From Glycine soja (lineage: Eukaryota > Streptophyta > Magnoliopsida > Fabales > Fabaceae), in assembly GCF_004193775.1 (NCBI RefSeq), contig NC_041019.1, positions 53,419,928 through 53,483,927 of the forward strand: DNA of 64,000 nucleotides, in the 5' to 3' direction. The notes beneath the pieces are model-generated. The model did no database searches. It was not told the origin of the DNA and saw only the letters and a list, made by a program, of their open reading frames with translations. Shown here one piece after another: positions 42,146-53,804 of the stretch. How positions within the stretch are numbered: the stretch's first letter is position 1; each line of letters opens with the position of its first letter. The position numbers and the translations under genes are program-made.

Positions 42146-45100
42146 TCAAATTAAATTTGCATTTCATTAATTCTTCTTTCACATCTCATAAATACATATC
42201 CAATATTTTGTATTTTTAAGCACAATATTATTATAAATATTTGATTTTGTTTTTGTAGCATACATCCATTGCTATATTTCCTTTTATTCCTACAATGCAA
42301 TAGAAAATTACAATACTTACGGGATAAAAAACCAAACGATCCATACACGATCCATACGTATGCACGGGTTACATACTAGTATGTATATATATATACATAT
42401 CCTTGCAAATTCAGGAGCATTGCTCTAATATATAACTAATCGTGCTTGATTGAAATGGCTTCAACTAGAAGGGATTGGACCCTCTTTATGCTTATTCCAT
42501 ATTGCTCCTCCATGTTCATGTTTTCTGGCACTAACCCGTCAGCTAGCTTCCATTCAAAGTTATGCACAAGGGATGCCACCACTAAATGCATTGACCTATG
42601 AGCTAATGGCAATCCAGGACATATCCTTTTGCCTGTCCCAAAAGGAATGAGTTCAAAGTCATGACCTTTAAAATCAATCTCACACTCCAAAAATCTTTCA
42701 GGCATAAACATTTCTGGATTCTCCCAAATGGTTGGATCTCTTCCTATGGCCCACACATTGACCAAGATTTTTTGCATCTTTCTTTCACAAAATCCAATAA
42801 CCTCACCTTTCTTGCATCTTTCTTTCACAAAATCCAATAAATCATGAACCTTTTGTTGGCGAAGGATTTGAGTGGAGTCAAGAAGTTGTGGAGAGAATAC
42901 TTTTGTAGCACAAACTCTTCTAAGGTTCCTCCATTTGGGTGATGGGGGCAACCACACAATAGAAAATCTATGATGGTCAAGTGCTTGCACTGAATGTGGG
43001 ATTGTTCTACTAGAAAAGACATGGCCATTTTTATGCAATACTTGTTTAGCTACTTGAGGGGAGGAAATGACTATGGTGGTAATGCTACCAAGTTTCAAAG
43101 TCATAAGAGGTCCATAAATCTTGGACAATTTGGTGAGTGATTTGTGTGGATTTATGCCAAGTTCTAAGATGTTTCCTATGATAGGAAATGGACGTGGCCC
43201 TGGTGGAAGCCTTACAGATTCAAATCTACGAATCAATATGCGAATAATGCTTGCACTCACTATGCTAATCAGTAGCAGAAGTGTTGTGAGGTAGTCCATA
43301 GCTTACGGCTTCAACCCTTATGGCGAGGATATAATCTATATACGCTTATGAATAAATACTCATTTTGGTTCTTAAGCAAAAAAGATGAAAAATTCAACTT
43401 TTAATGCTTGAATGTATAAAAAATGTTACAGATTAGTCCTGTAAATTTCCTAACTTAATGTCAAATTAATAATTGAACATTGATAACAAAATAATTTTAA
43501 AACTTTACAATAGAATCAATTTGACCACTCTTTGGAGGTTAAATTTAAATTTTTCACGTGCACCAATTTATTTCCATATAAAAGTTATCTATGGGACCTA
43601 AAAATAATGAAGCATTTATTCTTTAAACAATTGATATAAAAATTTGTTAAACTGAAATCGAGATTAATGATAAAATATTAAAGAATAAGGTTAATTGTGG
43701 GATTAATTTAAAAACTTTTTAAATTTACAGTTTGGAGAAAACATAACTGTATTAATTAAACTAAAAATAATAATAAATCATTATAAAGAAGTATGCAAAC
43801 TATAAATTACTAAATATAACAATTAATGTTTGAGTTACTTAAGTGGAAGTTCTCTAACAATCCGTCTTTTTCATATATTGTTCACTTGCGTGGTTGTTTT
43901 GCATTTCTTTTTGTTTTCCACTGAATTAAAATATATATTAATAGAAGATCACCGTTTATCTGCTTGTCACTGTTATAAACATGTGATTGTGTTCTAATGA
44001 AGACTTTCCAGAAAGGGAAAAAAAAAACGTGTGCAAGTATATGATAGGGAAAGATATATAAAGAGAAAAATAAGTATAGAAATTATTATTTAGTGTATGA
44101 TTAATAATATTAATTATAAAAATGAGAGTAACGTACGTTATTTATACAATAAACTTTTATAATAATTTCCATATTTTTTTCTTTTTTCATCATATATTTT
44201 ATTTCTTCACAATTGTTTTTAGCAATGACCCTCTAATAGAAATTTGAGAATTTTTAGTGGAAAATAAATAACCATAATTTTTTGTATTTCAAGAGAGAGA
44301 AAGATCATTGGAAACTTTAAATGTGGGAGAAGAAATTTATGACAATTAATTAAGAATGTGTTTCGATGACTGAATTTAAAATTTTAAAAAAATTTAAATT
44401 CTAAGAATTTCAAATATTTTAATTGAAATTCTTTTATTTTCGTATTTTATAAAAAAGATAAAAATTGTGAGGCCGAAAGAAAATAAATGCAAGGAGAAGA
44501 GGATCATCAGTGAGGGAAGAGTCGTAAGTTCGAAAATTGAATTTGTGGAACTTAAATGGAAAAGAGGATGAAGATTATAAAGAAAATATACAAATGTGTT
44601 AGAAAGTTCTTCTATCAAGAAGAGAATTTCAATTTCTAAAATTTTAGAAGAAAATTAAAATTTAACATTTTTAGTTATTTAAAATTCGGTTTTAAAATTT
44701 CAAAAATTTAAATTCTTCATATAATAACATCCAAATAATGAATTTTAGACTAAAGAAACTTCTCTAATAGATTATTTTCCTTAGTTAAAATTCTCTTGTA
44801 TGTTTTATTAATTTTGTTAAAATAAATCATTTAAAAGGGGTAAAATAGGATATATATTAACAAAATCCCTTAAAATTAGAAAACTTAATAACTTCCTTTG
44901 GATATGTACCAATTTGTTACTAATTCTGAATTGAAAGTTTGAACATATGTTACCACTTCTATTTCCTAAAAAAAATTATATTAAAATTGAAAATATTTCA
45001 CTACTTCAATTACTTTCTTAATACGACTTTAACATCGTAAAATTACTTTAGTACAACTTTAAACTCGTGAAGGGAATAATTTTTTTATTAAAATCATAAA

Positions 45101-45800
45101 ATAATTTGTCACTTTAATTTTTTTAAACATATATTTTTAATTTTAAAATTGTAAATATTTTATTATTTAATGAATTAATGTATGTTTATTTTTTTATTTA
45201 ATATTTTTTAATATGGGTTTGTTTAATATTTTTATGTTTTTTGAATATTATTTTATTTAAAATATTTTTATATTTTTTACTATTTTTAAGGTTTATTATT
45301 TGTTTTGCAAATTAAAAAAATAATGAAAAAGAGTTAAATTTAATTAAAAATATTAAAATATACTATATATTCGTTTAACAAAAATATTAAAAAATTACTA
45401 ACACAAACAAAAATATTAACTTATAATTTATAAAAAAAAATTAATTGATTTTTACAATTATCATTAAGTAAATTAATAATTTTGTAAAGTAGTATTAATT
45501 AATGTTTTTAAAAAATCATTTTGATATTGACAAGAAAAAATAATTTAGTAATAAAAATAGTTGTTAAAATAAACATAACATAAAATAATTAATTCAAATT
45601 AAATAGAAACATAAAATTAAAAAATAAAAATAATATTAGTTTGTATGGATAGTTATTATGATTATGTCCTTTAGTTTTATATAATGAACATTAATTATGT
45701 CTATTTAAAATTGGTTTGTCCATCTCATTACATACACGACTAATGGTTAGTCATGGCTTTAAAGAATCAAACATAAAGTATGAAAGACAAATAATAATCT
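42146..45800. repeat. Segmental duplication, copy 2
   Basis: Collinear with 19631-23700: the Helitron-like terminus, then a P450 derivative, then about 2.5 kb of AT-rich upstream DNA with the same MITE at about 44357-44738. The terminal P450 exon-2 part (about 335 bp) appears identical to copy 1, while flanking DNA shows scattered substitutions and indels. Beyond about 45800 this copy continues into sequence also found at 30960-31530. Confidence 0.85.
42436..43299 (-). pseudogene. CYP76-like P450 derivative lacking I-helix and ExxR (287-aa open frame)
   Basis: A single uninterrupted frame starts MDYLTTLLLLISIVSASIIR, has the hinge PPGPRP and runs through the normal exon-1 sequence to DLLDFVKERCKKGEV. 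It then crosses ten aberrant residues (IGFCERKMQK) and resumes at ILVNVWAIGRDP in the middle of exon 2, ending with PERF, the heme loop FGTGKRICPG and SIKHD-stop. The deletion removed the end of exon 1, the intron and the start of exon 2, including AGxDTT and KETLR. The reading frame survived, but an active P450 is not expected. The junction carries a 29-bp direct repeat (42772-42800 and 42812-42840). Confidence 0.9.
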
Positions 45801-48014
45801 TTAACAATAGTAAAAAAAATATATGTAGTACATTTTATTATTTTCATTTAAATGTAACTCTTTTACATTATTTTTTAATTTACAAACAAATAATAATCTT
45901 TAACAATAGTAAAAAATATATAAAATATTAAATATAAAAATATATACTAAATAAAACAATAAACAATATTAAATAAAACAATTTTAAAAATATAGAAGAT
46001 ATTAAATATTAAAAATCTTAAATAAAAAATATACAAAAATATAAAAATATTAAATTAAACCATATCAAAAAAATATAGAAAAATTAAATAAAACTAAAAA
46101 CAATAAAACATACCTTAATTCATTAAATAATTAAAATAAAAAAAAATTATTTGCAATTTTAAAGTAAACATATGTACGTGCAAAAAGCATTGAAAAAAAA
46201 ACTTATTTCCTTCTTAAAAAATATAAAAATAAAAAAAGCATACAACTTTAAAATCTTACTTAAAAAGAAATTGTAGTCAAAAAAATTTTATGACTTCTAT
46301 GTAAAAAAAAATCTTAATAGATTATACGACTTTCAATTAACATTTGTTACCTTTTATCTGTTTCAGAGTATTAATTTAAAATTTGCATTCAAAAAGGAAA
46401 ATTTCAAAAAAAATAAAAGATAATTTACAATTAATCACATGATTTGATTATGATATGTAGGAATAGAATATTATTCTTATTTTTGTTTATATTAATTATA
46501 TTTTTTGTGTTAGGAAAGAATATAATAATATTCAACTAAACTATTTACTCTAATTTAATTATCAAATAAATTTTTTTTATAGATCGGAACACTCATTTAT
46601 GTGTGGCACGTTCAACACCAAACCGGTAGTAATTAATCATAATTAATTTACTAATAAAAGTAGGAGTCTATCAACACTCTTTAATGTCCGGATAACATGA
46701 AGTAAAATTTTTTACCTTAAAAAACCAATAGAAGAATAATGTAATATTTTCTTCCATAATTTGCAGCTCAAGGTTAACTCATTATATCTAATCAATGAAT
46801 GACTTAATAAACTATTTTCTTCTTTCATTCAATTGTTCTGGTCAAGGTTTTAATTCTATCATAGATTTCAAACTTATTACCTAGAGTTGGATTCCTTCTT
46901 GATTGATCATTAATTCTACAAGTATTTAATCATATTCAATATTCATTCAACTAGTGTCCTAAGACATTAGGTGCCCAAAATTAAAATATAACAAATAACA
47001 TGTGAGAGGAAACTATTATATTTCTTCTTAAGAACTTTCTATTGACATATCAAGATAATATTAACTATTATAAATTATAAATTGAGTTAGTTTAATGATA
47101 ACATCTACGCATACATTATCTATATGTGCAATTTAAAAAATGAGATTTATTAATCTTTATCCAATAAAAATCATTACATAGATCTATTTGGATTATTGAT
47201 GTCATATTCGCAATAATTCTACGATCAATAAAAATTTAGATTAAAATTATAAAGAGCTTATTTTTCATTATCATAATTTCTATCATGATAACAAGTTTCT
47301 AATTTTAATCAAAGACTTATCAAATTAATAATTTAATAAAATAATAAATATGATGATAAAATAAAGAACAATTATTTACTAAAATTGATAACACGATGGA
47401 TTGGATCTTAGACATACATATTTATCCCCAACAGAATGTGACAAAGAATTCGTGCATTGAGGGGTGGACGGGGGAGGGGCAGTAGGCGAAGAACCCACCT
47501 AGAGGTGAAGAGGATGGTGCAGGTGGAGTTGTGAAAGGAGGGGGAGGTGAGGAAGTCAGTGATGCGGCAGAGGAGGCTTCATTGTTGTTGTCTTATCATC
47601 GACTATGTAGTTCATGGATTTGGATATCAAAGGTGTAGTTTATGGGTTTGGACGTTTGACGTGGCTGGCTTCATACATGTATGGCTAATGTGTTTAATTA
47701 ACAGAGACGTCATCACATTTTGGATAGAGACTATTAACATGAATTTCACAAAATTTTTGAAGTTTCAAAAATCTAATAAAGAACAAAAAAATTACGGAGT
47801 TCAGTTACAAAATTTAAATATATTTCAAGAATTTCTAACATATTTAATCCTAAAATAAATAACCATCAAAGTAATTAGTTTATGAATGTATATTTAAACA
47901 TCAGTATAGCCTCTAGATATTGACGCGGGTTATGTCCAATATTTTTTTTGGTGTATAATAATTGCATGGAGAAAACCCTGATAAATTGGCCAAAGCTAGA
48001 AGAATAAGGTTAAT
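45800..48014. other. AT-rich intergenic DNA, possible old LTR
   Basis: The region 45800-46400 matches 30960-31530 (a third relative of the P450-upstream repeats). A TGTTAGGAAAG to CCCCAACA stretch (46508-47433) has LTR-like ends but no matching target duplication. A GA/GT-rich patch follows at 47440-47660. No gene is supported. Confidence 0.4.
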
Positions 48015-48985
48015 TGTGGGACTCACAAAATAATTAAACATTTATTCTTTAAACAATTGATATAAAAATATGTTAAATTGAAATCGATATTAATGATAAA
48101 ATATAAAAGAATAAGGTTAATTGTGGGATTAATTTAAAAAATTAAATTAAACTAAATTAACAGTTCGGGGAAAACATAACTATATTAGTTAAAATAAAAA
48201 TAATAATAAATCATTATAAAGAAATATGCAAATTATAAAATACTAAATATAACAATAAATGTTTGAATTACTTAAATGGAAGTCCTCTAACAATCCGTCT
48301 TTTCATATATAGTTGACTTGCGTGGTTGTTTTGCATTTCTTTTTTTTTTTCCACTGAGTTAAAAAATATATTAATAGAACACTTATTTCTCTGCTAGTCG
48401 TTTATTCAATTTGTTCACGTTTTTTTCTCTTTTCTTAATGTCTTCATCAGAACACGATTATATATAAAGAATTGTGAAGAATATATTTACTACAAGTTGA
48501 ATAAACGACTAGCAGAATTGTGAAAAAAAAACTTGTACAGACTTTTTTTTCTTCTGGAAAGTCTTCATCAGAACACAATCATATATTTATAACAGGTTGG
48601 ATAAACGACTGGCAGAGAAATAATTCTTCTATTAATATAATTTTTAATTCAGTGGAAAATAAAAAAAAAATGCAAAACAACCACGCAATTGAACAATATA
48701 TGAAAAAGACGGATTGTTAGAGAGGACTTCCATTTAAGTAACTCAAACATTTATTGTTATATTTAGCATTTTATAATTTGCATACTTCTTTATAATGATT
48801 TATTATTATTTTTATTTTAACTAATATAGTTATGTTTTCCCCTGAACTGTAAATTTAATTTAATTTTTTAAATTAATCCCACAATTAACCTTATTCTTTT
48901 ATATTTATCATTAATCATGATTTCAATTTAACATATTTTTATATCAATTGTTTAAAGAATAAAGGTTTAATCATTTTGTAGATCT
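48015..48985. repeat. Large inverted repeat, arms about 390 bp, homologous to P450 upstream DNA
   Basis: The left arm (about 48015-48411) and right arm (about 48597-48985) are reverse complements. For example, TTTAAACAATTGATATAAAA at 48050 pairs with TTTTATATCAATTGTTTAAA at 48938, and CTAACAATCCGTCTTTTCAT at 48288 pairs with ATGAAAAAGACGGATTGTTAG near 48700 (one extra A). The spacer of about 185 bp has a further inverted copy of CTGCTAGTCGTTTATTCAA. The same sequence occurs singly at 21540-21960 and 43610-44020, upstream of the two P450 derivatives. Confidence 0.85.
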
Positions 48986-51760
48986 CATACTTTTACCAAA
49001 ATTTTAATTTCAATTGAGTTCTTTCTTCTAATTAACATTATGAAAAATTAATTACAAACACTTAATTAGATGTGTAAACAGTGGATTAGTGCTTACAGAG
49101 TGATCGTAAGCATAACTAAATCAATTATAAGAGATTTTGTTTTAGAGTTTCAACCTCTCCAAGTCAATTTAATCTAAACATTATTTCACAAACATCTCAA
49201 TTGTTAGACTCTATAGAAAGTTGAAACTCTAAAGATTCATGTAATATGATGACATCACCAAGGACTAAAAAAAACATATTTTTAGGGACTAAAAAAAGTA
49301 TAAAAACTAAAGCAAAATGCATTAAACTAACAGTTAATTATAGCTTGCAATAGATGACCAATATTTAAAAACTAGAATTTGATAATTATTTGCCAACAAT
49401 TGATTACTAATGGTTGATAAAGTCGTCTTAGTTTTAAAATCGAAGGCAAAACACATTTTGATAATTGTATGGATAAATGATTTAAGGATTGATTAGGGTC
49501 CAACATAGATAGGCTTAAGGTGGCTTACAACTAAAATTAATCTAGAAGCCAAGTAAGAAATAGAGCCTAACATGGGATGCATTTAGAAGTAGTTTTTCAA
49601 GCCAAATTGTCATAATATCGTGTTCTTTGGAAAAAAGTAAATAGTAGATAGTTATCATATGAAAATGACTAATGTCGGTTATACGGTATCAATAGTACAA
49701 AAATGACGTAATCAAGGTTTCCAATTAAATTTATTTTTTTAAAGTTGTTTATCTTTGTTTTTCAATCAAATTTAGCTCAATGCTTAAATATATTTTTGTG
49801 AATATCACTTTTTGTTCTAAATATTATTTTTATTTTTAATCATTGTAAATATGTCATTTTTTGTTCTTAGTCCCTTAAAAAGTTACTTTTTATTTTAGTC
49901 TTCAAAATTATGCAATTTTTTTATTTTAATCATTGATAATATCATCATAATGACTAATATTTTGGATGACATCATCATTTGTTGATAGCATATTTTTATG
50001 ATGTCATCATTTGCTGACATGACACAATGATAACATCATAATGATGTTATCACCATTGTTAACACTTAACAAAATTCATTAATAATGAGAACTAAAATCA
50101 AAAAAGAATTTTATAAGAACTAAATTTAAAAAATGAAAAATACTAAAATGTATATAAAAAAATCTTATTTTATAGGAGCCATATTGTTATTTAAGTCGAA
50201 GGATTATTTGAATTTACACCTTCCAATAAAATGAAAATATGTTTTTATTAATAACTTTGATAATTAAGACAATGTAATGATTATGTTCTAACAATATAAA
50301 ATAATAATTGTAAAATAGTCTTGTATTGTCATCAAATCATAACCAATTATTAGTATGACATTTAAGATAATAATTATAAAATTCAATAAATTTATTGTAA
50401 TTTATGATTGGATAACGAATTAATAATATAAAATTATTAAGACATAGTCTTCTTTTTCAAAAAAAATAAGAAGAAGAAGAGGAAGAAAAACCAAAAAGTT
50501 TGGATGTGAACTTAACATACTGGGTGGGCATGAGAATAAAAGTTTCCTACTTGTGAACATAGAATCCCAATAAAAAAAGGTGCTACACATTCTTTAAACA
50601 TTATTTTTATTTGTTGAATTTCTTGTAAATTATAAAATTTAGTGGCTTCATATTTTATTTAAAGATTCTATCATGATTTTATAATTTTTAATAAACAAGA
50701 GAGTATATTAAAACTAGTGTGTTAGATAATATATGTTAACAATTAACACTTTTCACCCGAGTAATAATTCAAGCATGTAGTTGTAACTTGTAAGGGTAGG
50801 GACGAAGCAAGAAATTGAACTTGAGGGGGATCAAGAAAAAAAAATGATTTAGTAAATAAATTTTAAATTTTTAAATACATAAAATATAAAAAAACTTTAA
50901 TATTATACATGTATCTAATATTTTTATAGATAAAAATAAATATAACTATATCATTACACAAATAATACTATCTTTGATTTTTATATAAGAAATGATGATA
51001 CATTTTTCTTGTTCTAATTATAGAAACAGATTCTTTTTCAAATATTTTTTTTTTAATTTTTACAATAAAAGGTGTTAATTATATATATTACCATTAACTT
51101 ATTATGAAGTTTATTAATGAAATACTCAAGCATTTCACTAATAGATTCATTAATTGATTTATTAACAATTTAAGTCACACTCATTAATGAAAAAATATTC
51201 CTTAAATTAAAACTAATGATATTAAATACATTCACTACTTAAACCTTTAATTCTATGAAAATATTAATTAAAATTAAATGACTTAATTATTTTTATTAAT
51301 TTTGATAAATTAGTTATTTGTTTCATATATAATCAAATAGAGATAATATATAAGAAAAAAAATAAATTAGACAGATAAAATAATTTTGAATAATTATATC
51401 TCAACATCATAAATAATCCACTAAAACTTATCATTTCTCTTTAGTTCTTTGTTCTAGGATCAAGTTACTTATATATATTTTTTCATCTTCTTTTTTCTCT
51501 TGTTAATGTCAACTAACACAATAAATTAATGTATCATTTTTCAATATATTTTTTTTATAAATAAGGACCACAATATTTTTATAGTAATATTAACATATTT
51601 TAGAAAACTTTGGGAACCATCACCTCAATTCCCCCTCTCTTCTTCTTGATAGGGATGTTTGAAAATTGAATTTAATCAGATTTATTTTGAATAAAAAATC
51701 ATTCAATCCAATCATTTCAGTCTTTTTAACATCATCTAACTCATTTTGTTTAAAACATTA
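48986..51760. other. AT-rich intergenic DNA
   Basis: No coding region was recognised. Stretches at 49800-50160 contain repeated GTCATCAT/ATGATGTCAT motifs and phrases typical of degenerate transposon ends. A GAAGAAGAAGAGGAAGAAA purine run lies at about 50470. Confidence 0.45.
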
Positions 51761-52791
51761 GGTAAAATTGTAAAATTGGTTTCCCACTTTATCTCCAATT
51801 TCGGATTTGGTCCCCTTATAATTTAATTCACAAATTTGGTCCCCCAGTTTTATAAATCCCTACAAAATTGGTCTTGGAAGTCCGATTTGGACGTTGACCG
51901 TTAATCTCAGACGTTGACGGCCACGTGTCAATGACACATGTCAACGTCTGAGTGGTTCCTTGTAAGAGCTTCATTTTTTGTAGGTAAAATTACACTTTTG
52001 ATTCCTCAGTTTTACTCCAATTTCGATTTTGGTCCTTTTATAGTTTAATTCACACATTTAGTCTCCCATTTTTATAAATCTTTTATAAAATTGTTCCTAC
52101 AAAATTGGTCTTTTGAATGATTTAGCTATTGGTGCTAGAGACATGGTAGGTCTTGATAAATCTCGCACTTCTTTTTCATCGCAAGTTTTTTACTCACTTG
52201 GAATCCAGAGAAAATCACTCTTTGTCTCTCTCCCACTTTCGGGGTTGTTCAACTTGGGAAAGTGGCGCATGAATCTCAACCTGTGTTAGAAATTTTCAGA
52301 ACTCTTACTTTAACAGGTTTTGTAATAACCCCCTATTTTTTTCTTTTTTTGGCTCCCTATGCGGTATTATGTGTATACGACTGCTTAAGTGGTCTATGCA
52401 TGACAATGGTATTTTTGTTTGAAATTTGAAATACAATTTCTCCAATAATGAAATTTGGCTGAATTTATAAAGGGATTTATAAAACTGTGGACCAAATGTG
52501 CGAATTAAATTATAAGGGGACCAAAATCGAAATTGGAGTAAAACTGGGGGACCAAAAGTACAACTTTACCTAAAAAAATGAAGCTTTTACAGGAAACCAC
52601 TTAGACATTGACACGTGGCATTGACATGTGACAGTCAATGTCTGAGGTTAACGGTCAACGTCCAAATCGGGCTTCCTGGACCAATTTTGCAGGGATTTAT
52701 AAAATTGGAGGACCAAATTTGAGAATTAAATTATAGGGGAACTAAATTCGAAATTGAAGATAAACTGAGGGACCAAAAGTTCAATTTTACC
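51761..52791. mobile_element. Mutator-type foldback element with long terminal inverted repeats
   Basis: The ends GGTAAAATTG and CAATTTTACC are inverted and continue as inverted repeats of about 330 bp on each side, sharing TCCAATTTCG, TAATTTAATTC, GACGTTGACCGTTAA and GTCAATG blocks. A perfect 9-bp target duplication AAAACATTA flanks it (51752-51760 and 52792-52800), the size typical of Mutator-like elements. The unique centre (about 52100-52450) shows no clear gene. Confidence 0.85.
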
Positions 52792-53117
52792 AAAACATTA
52801 ATATGATACAATCAAATTTAAAGTGATTTAGATTGATACGATTTTCAATTTTAATTATACTTTTATTTAAAAAAATATATTAAATAACAATAAGACATAA
52901 TATAATAAATAATTTAAAATATTAAATATTTTATTTATATATCATTATATAACTATAAGAAATAAAAATATAAAACATGAGTGATATTGTCAAATATGTA
53001 TCATATGTAAGGTTTGATATAGATAAGGTTGGATCGGTTTCGACAATTAATTCCAAAATCCGATTTAATAACATTTTTTTTTTTATCTATTTGGTTTTAG
53101 TTGTATTCATTTTTTGG

Positions 53118-53118
<1 letters not shown>

Positions 53119-53159
<41 letters not shown>
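53119..53159. repeat. (AT)n microsatellite
   Basis: A dinucleotide run of about 40 bp lies some 180 bp upstream of the start codon of the TITAN9-like gene. Confidence 0.95.
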
Positions 53160-53161
<2 letters not shown>

Positions 53162-53341
53162 CAATTGCATCCGTTCATGAATACCTAGATATAAGTGAGT
53201 GGGTCAAGCTAATTAGAAGGAAAAGGAGGAAATAGTGAAAGACGGGTGCGTACGTCGTTCCAAGTAAATCACTTTGTCGAGCCCTAATTTTGAATTTGTG
53301 CGCCATTCCTAAAACAGTGCAGTGAAAATCACGTATCTGCG

Positions 53342-53745
53342 ATGGAGATTCTGTATTCGAAGCTCTACGACAAGTACACCAAACTCAAGGTTTGTTCTTT
53401 AGTTGATGCTTCATCGATAACCAACACAGGTTATTAGGCTTTGTCATTGATTCTTTGTTTTCTTTGTCGTTTCAGTCTAAAAAACTCTCCGATTTGGATC
53501 ACATAAACAAAGAACAAGAAGTTAAATTCGTGAATTACTTGACGGGTACGTTTCTTTCCATTCCTTTCCGCGTGAATTCTCGGAAGAACGACGAACGAAC
53601 GTGTTCTGAATTTCGAACCCTTTGAGTGTTGCAGCTGCGGAAGAGTTGATAGAGCACTTGAAGAGCGAAAAGGAAGGACTTCTTGAACAAGTCAATGAGT
53701 TGAGAACTGAATTGGCTTCACTTAGGCACGTTTTCAACAATGCAG

Positions 53746-53804
<59 letters not shown>

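Larger units (their letters stand above)
33749..42379 (+). mobile_element. Helitron-like element carrying several host gene fragments
   Basis: The proposed 5' end is TC at 33749, followed by a TA run and AATAAAAGAGAAGGCC, then a CCACGTGTCA block. That is a layout I associate with plant Helitron 5' ends. The proposed 3' end is GTATGCACGGGTTACATACTAG at 42358-42379, followed by T, with an imperfect palindrome (CATACGTATG) just before it. Between them are pieces of at least four unrelated host genes with splice sites. No Rep/helicase frame was found, so it would be non-autonomous. Weak points: the base before TC is C rather than the usual A, the 3' stem is degenerate, and the two ends may not belong to one element. 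The 3' end is duplicated at 19855. Confidence 0.5.

Noticed and set aside
46508..47433. Possible solo LTR (TGTTAGG to CCCCAACA)
   Set aside because: Flanking 5-mers (TTTTG and GAATG) do not match and no primer-binding site is adjacent; kept only as a remark in the intergenic entry.
47547..47858. 103-codon open frame
   Set aside because: No recognisable motif, no splice context, and its end runs into AT-rich repeat DNA.
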